A stretch of DNA of 64,000 nt from NCBI GenBank assembly GCA_963969345.1, contig OZ017767.1, positions 6,910,739-6,974,738 of the forward strand. The letters run 5' to 3'. Shown here piece by piece: positions 33,851 through 44,037 of this stretch (position 1 is its first letter; each line of letters opens with the position of its first letter). Made by a program: the position numbers and the translations under genes. Source of the stretch: Turbatrix aceti. Its lineage: Eukaryota; Nematoda; Chromadorea; Rhabditida; Panagrolaimidae. The notes under the pieces were generated by a model. That model did not search any database. It worked only from the letters and a program-made list of their open reading frames with translations, and was not told the origin of the DNA.

Positions 33851-36800
33851 ATGCTTCTCGTGGTTTTATCCGTCGTGTGTGTTTTGACAGCTTTCGCGAC
33901 GGCGATCGTGTATAAACTCTTGACCTTACCAGAAGAAAATATGAAACGGGTCGCATCCATGGTTACTTTCCGGCTTTTTTTTCGCGTTTTGCCAAATAGA
34001 ATTTGATTTGATTTTTTAGCGCTCTGACGGTTCCATGGATGATATCGATGGGCTCTACGAGGGCCTGCCAACCTACCTGGAGGCGCTCAAATGGTGGTGC
34101 AGTGTTACGGGCAATACAGAGGTTTTTATAATGCTACGTAGGTCTTTTTTTGTCTTTTTTTTCGTCTATAGGTATGAATTTCAGCAGGGAATGCGTTAGC
34201 TTCGGACATGTCTCATGCTTTCAATATTCTTTGTACGGTCAAGGAAATTCCGTCATCCTTACTCAGCGGACGGGCTTTTGGGCCTACTGAAATATCCGCG
34301 AAGAATAAAGCTGCCAAGATCCTCATTCAGGGATTTTATGAAAGTCGTCTGGTTTCCATGATGTTTGTCGAGACTGCTGCAGTGAGGGATTTGAGGTTGG
34401 ATTCGACTACGGTGATCAAGAATGACTGCTGTCTGAGATGGCGACTTTTACAGAATGTTCTTTTCAAGGGTCAGTTTTTGTGTTTTTATGAGTTTTTCGA
34501 ATTAGGATTTTTTTAAGTCACCGGAAATGGAAGTTTTGCGAACGAGACTCAGTACGCGGACGCGTTGAGTCAGGTGCGGACCGAGTTGAAACAATCTATC
34601 ATTACCCAGCGGTATTTTGATAGAGTACGGGCCAAAAGTGAGTTTTTTTCTTTTTTTTTAATTTTTTATATTGTAAATTGATGATGTTTCGTTGCTGGTA
34701 CGAAGATTTTCAGTGAATTGCCCGATTATTTCTACAAATCCCGATATTTTAGAGCGAAAGTGTACTACGACGTCTAAAGAACCTACTTTGGCCGAAACCT
34801 CTGATATTCAGCCTAAAAAGTCGCGTCAAGACCCGCCAGCACTGCCGAAAGGCATTCGGATTGAAAGCGAAGACAGTGGTGAGTTTCCTGCCGAGTTTTC
34901 GGTCCGCCTAGCTATGCTGACGTTTGCCAGGCATCTCCACAGGTTCGGATAAGTCGCCTTCCATCACGGATGCAGAATTCATCCCGCATCATGTCGACAC
35001 TCCGGCTTCTTCCTCTTCAGCGGCACCTTTTCCAGCTGTGAGCGGTACTCCTCTGCCGAATTTTATTACCATGAGCGATGACGACGAAGGAACCGACGAC
35101 GACGTAATCGTAAGCAATGGCATCGATGAACACGAAAACGACGATTTCGATTTGTTTGCGTTGATGAATGAGGCGGTCGACGAGCAGTTGGATGTCAACG
35201 CGATATCGGAAGAACCCGTTCAATGGCAGCTGCTAGATCGGAGGTTTCCGAAGTTTGATCCGGATCAGTGTATCAAGATCATTGCGGGGCTGAAGGCGAG
35301 GAAAGGCGCGTCTTATGAGTCTATCATGGACGGCATCACTCATCATTATGGCACGAATTTGCAGGTTGGTGTTGGGACAAAAAATTGGCCTAAAAATTTG
35401 GTTCGCGGCTGGCCTAAATTCTGAATGCTAAAAATTATTTTCAAAATGTTTCGTTTTGTTTTGGGGTATTTTTTGCTGAATTTGACTGAATTCTGAGCAA
35501 ATTTTTATTAAAAAAATAATTTTTTTTGTAAAAACGTTTTACAAAAATTTAAAAAAAGGTAAAAAAAATTGTGTTCAAACGGAAAACTTGAAAAAACGTA
35601 ATTCTCCTATTTTTTTCCGAATTTTCCGGTCGGCTTCGGCCTATTTTTTGGAAAAAAACATAAAAAAAGTGAAAAAAATGCCTTTGAATTTTTTTCGAAT
35701 TCTTTGCCGTCGAAAAATTTTCTGTTTTTAGTAAAAAAAATAACGTCGAAAAATTTTCTGTTTTTGGTAAAAAAAATAACGTCGAAAATTTTTTTTTTTC
35801 GTTTTTAGAACGAAGAAACCTTGAAATGGAAAAACGACCTCAAAAACGCCCTGGAAAGCGTCGTCCGACTTGTCTACAAGAAAGCATCAATCCACGCGGT
35901 CGGTTCCACGATGAATGGCTGCGGATCCTTCAACGCCGACATGGACCTGTGCGTTTTGATCCCCGACGCCTCGGGCGAGTACAAAATTGACCGGAACTTT
36001 GTCTTCGAATGCCTGAAAAACATCCGAAAGTGCATTCGCAAGAACTTCCGCATCCTGGGCAAAATGAGTCTCATCCGCGCGGTAGTGCCGATCATTCAGC
36101 TGCAGTGCCAGGGATCGTATACCGGACTCGACGTAGATCTCAACATCAACAACATCGCTGGCATCTACAATACCCATCTCATCCATCACTACAGTCGGAT
36201 TGACGAGCGTTTTCCCGCGATCTGTCTCATCGTCAAGCACTGGGCTATCATTGCGGATATCAACTCGGCGGTATCTGGCACGATGAACAGCTATACACTT
36301 GTGCTACTTGTTTTGCACTACATGCAGTGCGCCTTCGATCCACCTGTTCTGCCGAATCTTCAGGAACTTGCACCTGACGTGTTCAATGGGCGAGTGCCGG
36401 TTTCTGAGTTGAAATACTTCGTTGACATGGTCAATTTTGGTTAGTCCAGTTTTTTATTAAATTTTTCATAAAATTTTTCCAAAAAGTAGCCTATTATACT
36501 GTGAAAAATTTTGCCGTAAAAGTGATATGCTTGATCTGGGAGAATTACGCTTACCGGAAATCGCTTTTTTTTGCCATTTTTGACGATTTTTTGAACGTTG
36601 TAGCAAAAAAAAACTACGGCATTTTCAAAAACAGGGTACATATTGATCGACCTGATTTTTGATGGAGAATCCGAGAAAAATATAAAAATATGGGATTTTT
36701 ACCTTGAAAAATGCCGAAAAAATGTTGCGACCCTTTTTAAGTGCGATCTCGGCCCTGTATTTTTATATTTTTCTCGGATTCTGTGTCAAAAATTACGTGG

Positions 36801-37442
36801 ATCATTATTTAAATTGTCTTTGGAAACGCCGTAGTTTTTTTTAGCTGTAACGTGCCAAAAATGGTCAAAAAGGGGCGAAAACGCGATTTCTGGCGATCAT
36901 GCCACTTTTTTTGAAAACATTTCCAAAATGTTCCTTAATTGAAAAAAAATAATTTTGTTTATTTTTTTTTTCAGAATGCCAAAATCGCATGGACATGGTG
37001 GCGCTGCTGATAGGCTTCTTCAAGTACTACTCGGAGTTCGATTTCGGTCAATATGCGATCTCTGTCCGTCAGTCAGGCGTCTTCCGCAAAGCCGATATTC
37101 CAGTTGAAATCCGCAAAAACTACTGCATGTTCATCGAGGAACCCTTCGATCGCCGAAACACTGCTCGCTGCGTGCGTGCCGAGTACTTTCACATCATCAA
37201 GCGCGCCTTCACCGAAGCCTACCGAATCCTGACCATGTCCAAGAACCCCCGTCTCGAAGACATTGGCGTGGCGGTTTACAGCGATAACGGTAAGGCTTAT
37301 TGATCTTTTTTTTGCCGTTTTTTTTCATCGAAAGTTGCATATCTCGTCGTCAGATTCTCCGGTGCCCGCTGCCCCTGTACCTGTATTTGTTAAGAACGGA
37401 CGCGGTCGCCCCTACCGCAGAGGTAAAAAACGAACTCAGTGA
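33851..37442 (+). CDS. terminal nucleotidyltransferase, gene 2, with hydrophobic N-terminus
   Basis: 755 residues from nine exons: 33851-33961, 34020-34137, 34185-34469, 34518-34637, 34714-34878, 34931-35364, 35809-36439, 36975-37289 and 37354-37442. Every junction is phase-compatible and the sum is an exact codon multiple. The C-terminal half is a TUT/GLD-2 core: VGSTMNGCGSFNADMDLCVL with the DxD pair, LDVDLNINNIAGIYNT with the third Asp, KHWAI, NSYTLVLLVLHYMQC, and LLIGFFKYYSEFDF. Before it lie about 400 residues without a recognised domain, including an acidic Ser/Asp-rich part. Exon 1 encodes MLLVVLSVVCVLTAFATAIV, a signal-anchor-like segment, but its donor (GTTACT) is weak; an alternative start is the ATG in exon 2 (about 34035). 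The C-terminus is basic (GRGRPYRRGKKRTQ). Neighbouring gene 1 ends 155 bases upstream. Confidence 0.78.
35709..35790. repeat. 36-bp tandem repeat in intron
   Basis: GTCGAAAAATTTTCTG plus a GTAAAAAAAATAAC tail is repeated twice, with a partial third copy, just before exon 7 of nucleotidyltransferase gene 2. Confidence 0.75.
36470..36940. mobile_element. long-inverted-repeat element, intronic copy 1
   Basis: Fold-back unit in intron 7 of nucleotidyltransferase gene 2. Arms of about 150 bases (about 36551-36705 and 36755-36900) contain GTTGTAGC...ACTACGGCATTT and GAATCCGAGAAAAATATAAA in inverted orientation. Clearly related copies lie at 41.5 kb and 47 kb. Boundaries are approximate and no target duplication was identified. 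Confidence 0.75.
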
Positions 37443-38454
37443 GAGAACGCTGGTAAATATGAAAAGTGATGATGGTTTCTATTTTTTTTGAAGAAAAGTT
37501 TCATACTAGTTTGCGTCCGTCCTGTTCGTTCTCCCTTGTTGTTTACTGTTGTTGATTGATAAAAGTTTGTTACTTTTGGCGAGACGGTGGATTTTATTGG
37601 TTTTCTAACCTTGTGATACTTTTTTTTGTCTGGTTTGGGGCAATGACGACGTTTGACATCAAAGGTCGTCAGTTTTAGTTGGGATTGTTCAGTCAGTTGA
37701 ATTGTCTGTTTGTTCACTGTGCAACAAACTGCTTATCAAGCGTTGACTTTCACTTTGGACGTTGGCGATGCTTTTACATCGATTACATTGTTTACATGGG
37801 CTGAGAGATCACAAAATTAACGGCAAAAGATCAATTTTGGTAATACGAAGTTATTTTTTCGCTGCAAGATCTTACTTTCTTTCAGTCGTCTGATTTTTGC
37901 GAGTAACACTTTTTATGCTTATTTTGTTACTTTTGGTTATCCGATTTTTCTGCGTAACATTTTTTTCTTGCTGTTTTTGTTACTTTTCATTATCAGATCT
38001 TTGTGAATAACATATTTTCTTACATATTTTGTTACGTTTGATTTCCAAACTTTTATGAATAACATTTTTCAGTCATATTTTATTACTTTTCTTGCGTATT
38101 CCGTTTACGATATTTTCTGCTTTGATTTCCCTGCCGAAAATACTCGATTTTTCCCGAATAGTATTTTTGGTCAAAGTTTTGACTGTTGCAAGATTTTTCT
38201 AGAAAAAAAATTCAACGCTGCACGTTTTTTTTCTGTTCATTGATCATCTCGGGGGCGTTCCTCGGGAGAAATTTTTTCCTTGGTCTCATGTCGTGTTTTT
38301 TTTGTCTTGTCCTGTTCTGTCGAGTCTGCCTCCTCTGTCTTGCGCGTGATGTGCAACACCGCATTGCAACGGTGCTGTTTTTTTTTATTTATTGCAATCG
38401 TCCGTGCCTTTTCAGGTGTAAGAAAAATCAATTCCCGTCAAGTCATCAACCAAC
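37443..38454. other. intergenic with minisatellite
   Basis: No gene recognised; contains a ~50-bp minisatellite at 37875-38100. A TTTTCAG acceptor at about 38409-38414 precedes the small ORF and suggests a 5' untranslated exon or trans-splice site. Confidence 0.5.
37875..38100. repeat. ~50-bp minisatellite, about 4 units
   Basis: Each unit reads approximately TTTTGTTACTTTTnnTTATC followed by nGATTTTTnTGnnTAACAT and a T-rich tail. The GTTAC and GTAACAT elements are near-inverted, so units can form small hairpins. Confidence 0.75.
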
Positions 38455-38652
38455 ATGTCCTCCGCTGAAGAACTCGCCCGGAAGTTCGACGAAGGCGACG
38501 AAGTTCCCGTCGGCTCCGGTGGCAAACACAAGGAAGGCAAAGGCGGCGCTGGCAGCAAGCACGCCGCTGGCGATAGCGATACCCGTCGCATCGTTCAGAA
38601 CGCCGCCAACGGCGAACGCAAGCGCAAGGAATCCGGATCGAGCAACAAGTAA
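38455..38652 (+). CDS. small hydrophilic protein, 65 residues
   Basis: An ATG in a good context (ACCAACATG) 40 bases after a TTTTCAG acceptor opens a 65-residue frame. It is rich in Gly, Lys, Ser, Glu and Ala, has no Cys, Trp or Tyr, and no hydrophobic segment. It reads as intrinsically disordered: SSAEELARKFDEGDE, then Gly/Lys/His repeats (GGKHKEGKGGAGSKHAAGD) and a basic C-terminus. Codon use is GC-rich and regular compared with the AT-rich flanks, which supports real coding. I do not recognise the family. Confidence 0.6.
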   Translation: MSSAEELARKFDEGDEVPVGSGGKHKEGKGGAGSKHAAGDSDTRRIVQNAANGERKRKESGSSNK

Positions 38653-39377
38653 GTGGTCTACCGTGCCAGCGAGGGAGTTCACACGTCTTCGTCTTCATCC
38701 TTGCCTATCTCCCCTTTTTTGGTTTTTTCGTCGGTGTTACTTTTTTGCGTTTCAATTCCAAATTCTCTCCGTGTTGCACTTGTCATTGTAATACTTGCTT
38801 GTTGTGTACGATACTTTTGTAGCCCAACACACGCTCTCTATGATTCTCGGTTGGATAAACTTTTTTTTAAAAGAAAATTGAGTTTTTTCCGGGATTTTGT
38901 AAATTTAATAAAAAAAATTTTTTTGTTTATAAATTAGAGAAATAATTTTAAAGTATAAAAAAATTTGTGAATTGAGAAAAATTCTTTTTTTTCCGCAAAT
39001 TCAAAAACGTAATTTTTTTAACGTAATATTTTTTTTTGTAAATAATTTTGTAAAAAAAAATTTTCTTGCAAATTAAAAAAAAATTGTTTTTTCAATGAAT
39101 AAAAAAAACTAATTTTTTCCGCAAGTTCAAAAACGTAATTTTTTGTCCGTAAATATTTTTTTAATTTTTGTAAAAAAAAATTTTTATTCCAGGAACGTAC
39201 AAATTTTTTTCGTATCTTTTTTTTCAGTAAATTAAAAAAAAATTTTTTTCGTGAATGAAAATTTTCTTCCGTCAATGAAAAAAACGAATTTTTTCCGCAA
39301 ATTAAAAAAATAATTTATTCAATTTTTTTGGCCACCAGAAAAACGAAACCCGCATGTGTTCATTCCTAGGAGATTTT
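38653..39377. other. intergenic, AT-rich
   Basis: Between convergent genes. From 38870 it is almost purely A/T with repeated CCGCAAnTTnAAAAACGTAATTTTTT-like phrases. A minus-strand AATAAA (TTTATT at 39314-39319) lies 59 bases past the DUF229 stop. Confidence 0.5.
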
Positions 39378-42300
39378 CTACGGCAAGCAGTGACAAATTT
39401 TCTTGAGTGTTCGATTGGCGACGCAATGCGAGGTATTTCCGTACCTGTTGTTGCGTTCGACCTCTCCGGTCGCGGCCCAGGTCCCCGTGTCGACGTTTTT
39501 GACGATGAGACCCTCGATGACGGCGTCGGAAGGCGGCCCGCACCTCGCCGTGATCCGGTACTGTAGCTCGACGCCGGAACGCGCCACATCGTGCCCTGCC
39601 TGGGGATCCCGGACAACGGCATCCGGCGGCAGACGGATCGCGGCGTAGTCGATGGACTGCAGAACGAGTTCGGCGCAGTGATAGCCCGGGGTGATTTCCG
39701 TGACACCCGAAATAAGACTGTTTAGATGACGCATAAAAACGTCAGCTGCCTGGCTGGCTTCTTTCGGGTCGATCTGGACTTCGTCGTAGCAAGGGCAGTA
39801 GTCTTCCGGCACCCGGGCTTCGTGGCACGTTCGCTGGAGGGGGACCTGGCCTAGCAGGGATACTGAACGAGCCGACGAACTGGGTGACTTGGGGGAGTCG
39901 AAGGAGCCCTGGGAGACGTCCAGGAGGGTTTTGTGGAGGTCATACTGGGTTGTCATCCTGAGAGCGTTGATTTGGAGGTTGGAAAAGAGTTTAGGGTGCT
40001 TTTCCTTCAGCGCTGGGGGCAGTCTGATGGACAGAAAAGGCAGGCGAGCTTCTAGACGGCCGACTACCTGAAAAATGGGGGTTTAGAGGCGGGAAGCCAC
40101 ATTTCCAATTTTCAAAAAACCACGTGAAAATTTTTATAAAATAAAAAAAGAAATTTTTTTAACATTTTTGTTTTAATTTTTATAAAAAAAATTATACTTA
40201 TAATTATTTTTTTTAATCAAAAAAAAATAAAAAAAATAAATAATTTTTTAAATTAAAAATTAAAATAATTTTTTTTCTATTTTTTTCATTTTTACTCACC
40301 GTTTCCCGAATGTCAGCATAGCGATGCCCGTGATCGCTGAAGACAATGACGATGGCGTTGTCAAAGTGACGTTCGTTGCGGGACATGAATTTCTTCAGAT
40401 CGGCATCTATGACCCCGATTTGGTTGAGATGGTCGTGGCTGAGGTCTTGCGACCACCACCAGGCAAATTTCCGCTTGCCTTCGTAGCTATCAAGGAATCT
40501 GAAACCCCCAGAGTAAACTACAGTGTTAAAAAAAAATTTTGTTCCGCTCAGGATCATTTTTGCGAATTTGCAAAGTTTGACCAAATTTCTGAACAAATTT
40601 CTGTTCCAAATAATTTTAATGAATAAAAATGTGTGTAAAAATGTAAAAAAAATTGAATGCAAACAAAAAATTTTGAAAAACACATTTTATTTGAAAAAAT
40701 AAATAATAAATAAAGTGAAAAAAATATTCGTAAAAATGTCAAAAATTAAAAAAAAAATAGTATTTTAATTTTGATGTATTATTAAAAAAAAATAAAAAAT
40801 TTAAATAAAAAAGATAAAAATAAAAAAATAAAATAAAAATGAAATAAAAAAATTATTTTTTTTTAAACAATATAAAAAAAATAAACTAAAAATTGTAATC
40901 AACGCTCACCTCTGCAGGTAGTCCAACTGAATTGCATGCAACGCAGAAGCCCCGTAACACCCATAACTGCTCCTGCGCATCGCCAGCGACCAGAAGCAGG
41001 AGAGCCAGAAAGGCCGAAAGTAGTGATCTACCGGGCTGCGCCGGAAGCCGTTCAGGTATCCAAAATAGTTGAAAGTCCCGATATCGGGCCGGTCTTCTGC
41101 GAAAAGTGTCGCGTAGCCGGAGTCCGCAAAATGGCGCCAAACAAGGTCCCAGTCATCGAACCAGATATTCCACTCATCCGGGAGCTCGGTCGGAAATTCA
41201 CGGGTCCCTGTGCCCTGTTTTCCGGTCAGGATGGCGAGCCAGTTGCCGTACGTGTTGTCGAGGACTTTTACGTGGCTTTGGAGGTCGACAAAGCCCTGTC
41301 GCTGCAACTCGGCGTGAGTAGCGGGCAGCTGGCGGAGCATGTTGCCCCGGGACATGGAGTCGAGACCGATCATGATGACACTCGGGGTCGTGGAGGGGTC
41401 TTCGGATTCTACTTTCCTGAAAAAAAGGGTTTTGGTCTAAAATGGGCATCCGAAACGTGACAAGATAAATTTTGGAATTTTTTTCATGAAATTCAGTTAT
41501 GAAAAATTTTTAGAATCACCGAAAATTGCGTTTTTGCCATTTTTGACAATTTTTGGAGCGTTGTAGCTAAAAAACTACGGCATTTCCAAAGCCAGGGTAT
41601 ATTTTGATCGACGGAAAACCGAAAAAAATAAAAAAATATATGCTATCACCTTGAAAAATGCTAAAAAAATATTGCCATTGTGCCCATTTTTTTAAATTCG
41701 AATTTCGGTATTTTTCAAGGTGATAACCATATATTTATATATTTTTTTTCGGATTCTCCATCAAAAATTACGTCGATAAAAAATTATCCTGGCTTTGGAA
41801 ATGCCGTATTTTTTTAACTACAACGTTTCAAAAATTATCAAAAATGACAAAAATTAGATTTCAGGAGGTGAATTTTTCGGCAAACTTTTCAAATCAAATT
41901 TTATAAAGAATATTCAAAAAGCGTCAAAACAAACTTTTTAGCCAGGTTTTCAGTCACAGGGATGACAGTTGCGAACTGGTAACGAAAAGAAGCGATTTTC
42001 AAAGGCCCAGAAGTGCATTCGACTTCGACGAACTCCGCTGACGGCTTTGAGGCGTTCACCAACGCCTGCCATTCCCCATAGACGAGAGTGGTGTCGTCGA
42101 CGCCCTCATTGTGCGCAAAGGACCTCCAACGGCACTTTTGGCTGTCCAAGTAGTCGGGGAGAATCCGAAGAGTGCCATCCGGATCCCTGACGACGATCTC
42201 GTCCTGCAGGGACTTGCACGTCAGCGGGGATGGCTTGGAGTAGTACTTGACCACGGAGGGGTCCCAGGGATCGAGGCGGGGCACGTGGCATTGCCCGGAG

Positions 42301-42809
42301 TTGCTCGCTGACTTTGCTAGCAGCGTCTGAAGAAAAAAGGTATTTGATGTGCAAAATTATGAAAAAATGAACAAAAAATTTTCGTGTCGAGACCAAAGTC
42401 ATTTCGAACACTTTTTTTAATTTCAAAAAAAAAATATTTCGGATATAGCGCAGAAAATTGGCAAAAAAAACTGTAAAAAAATTTCGTGTCAAGACCGATT
42501 TTTTCGTATTTTGATTGTCTCAAGCGGAATTTTGAAGATTTAAAAAATATTTAATTTATTCATTTTTTTAAAAAAGAGCTTGAATTTAAAATTCCGTTTG
42601 AGACAACAAAAATCCGACTTTGGTCTTGACGCGAAAATTTGTTTTACAGATTTTTTGTCCCTTTTACGCATTTAAAAAAATCGAAAACTCACTTTGTAGT
42701 GAACGTATTCGACGGGCAGTGCCCTCTCACGCCGTAGCACATAGAAAATCAAAAACGCCGCCAGGCAAGCGCCCAGAAGCACCGTCGATAACCTCCGTCG
42801 CGTCGGCAT
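39378..42809 (-). CDS. DUF229 (sulfatase-like) type II membrane protein
   Basis: 634 residues from exons 42809-42693, 42326-41935, 41416-40910, 40498-40300 and 40067-39378, all in phase. A short cytoplasmic N-terminus and one membrane segment (LSTVLLGACLAAFLIFYVL) indicate type II topology. The family layout is clear: QCHVPRLDPWDPSVVKYY and CKSL near the start, MIGLDSMSRGN with the metal-site region, LTGKQGTGTRE, KFAWWWSQDLSHDHLN, FSDHGHRYADIRET, then GRLEARLPFLSIRLP and CPCYD. DUF229 proteins share the alkaline phosphatase/sulfatase fold (DSMSR and SDHGHR align with metal ligands), but the catalytic activity of the group is not established. An in-frame upstream ATG in exon 1 could add about 15 residues. 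Intron 2 holds a long-inverted-repeat element and introns 3-4 are extremely AT-rich. Confidence 0.88.
41455..41930. mobile_element. long-inverted-repeat element, intronic copy 2
   Basis: In intron 2 of the DUF229 gene. Left arm from about 41512 (GTTGTAGCTAAAAAACTACG, GCATTTCCAAAGCCAGGGTA) pairs with a right arm ending near 41870. The core GATGGAGAATCCGAAAAAAA appears in inverted form on the right. Homologous to copies at 36.5 and 47 kb. Confidence 0.75.
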
Positions 42810-44037
42810 GAGAACTCCCCTGGCCGTCCATCGCCTGGTCACGGACACGGTCATCGGGCAGCAAGAAACGACGTTGTCCGCGCAAAAGGTGTCACGGTGA
42901 AAGTGCATTGCGTCGTCTTTGCTGCTGCTACGCCCGGGCGCAGGGTCTGTGATAAGCATTATTTGTCCTGATTGATCGGAGTGGCGGCATCGATTAGTAG
43001 GCAACAGCAGCGGCCGACCGACGAGGCCGCAGAAGGACTCGCTGCACTTTTTCTTTTTCTTTTTTTTTCTTTTCCGTCTTCCTTCGGGTCCCGAGGAGGA
43101 GGAGAAGGCGATCAAGGGAAGAGAGAGGCTGTAAGCGTCTGACGAAAAATATATACAAACGCGAACGAATTGTTTGTTCTTTTTTCGGGGTGTCGGGAGT
43201 GGTTGGGTCTGGGCAGAGGGCCAAGCGTCATCGGGAGAACACCGCGCGCGTGCACGCCCGAGGAAATGAATAGCAATTTGAGGGTTAAAATGATTCACAC
43301 TGACGGATTATAAAAAAACCAGGTGAGTCAGGTGGGTCGCTGAACTGAAAAACGGAATGGAACCGACCGTGTACCCGAACGGAACCGCTTCGGGTACAAA
43401 AAAAATTTTTCGGTTCCGGTTCCGAGTACCCGAATAAAAACGATTTTCGGTTCCGGTGCTAAAAAATAGGACAAACAAATTTTTTTTTATTGAAAAAAAT
43501 TCAAAAGTTGTCGAAAAAGAAAGAAAAATGTGTTCAGTTTTAAAAATTTTAAGGTTCAAAATCACAGGTGAATGCTCAAAAAAAATCTAGCGCCCCATAA
43601 AAAAAGTTCCATTTGCGCTAGCAAAAATCAATCTGGCGCGACCCATCAAAAAATCCCATTGAAAATCTAGTATGACGATTTTTTAATCGATCCTTCATCG
43701 ACTTCTTCCCCGCAAAATTTTTTTTGAAATGCATAAATATTATGTGTCAGAGCTAGCCAGTCAGCCAACGCGCGCGCCCACATTCCGTCCAGTTTGCGTG
43801 ATATCGATATCTTTTTTTTTTCATAAGTGACCCTCCCATTTTGTCAATGAAATTTCCGATCTCCGGTGTTTCACGTGCAACTGCGCAAATCCCTGCGCGC
43901 TCATCCCCCTCTTAATTTTTAATGCTTCACATTTATGAACAGTACAACAGGTGGCAGGTGGCGTCAACAAAAAAACATAAATACACCATCACAAAAAAAA
44001 AAGTAAATAACAACCTCAAATATTTTTTTTTTGGGCG
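42810..44037. other. intergenic with GGTTCCG-rich patch
   Basis: Upstream of the DUF229 gene. At 43330-43465 several CGGTTCCG and GGGTAC motifs recur in both orientations, like the subterminal motifs of the MITEs in this window, but I could not identify paired ends. No exon recognised. Confidence 0.45.

Noticed and set aside
43320..43700. Possible further MITE made of GGTTCCG motifs
   Set aside because: A candidate left end (GGGTCGCTG) has no convincing inverted partner and no 8-bp duplication.
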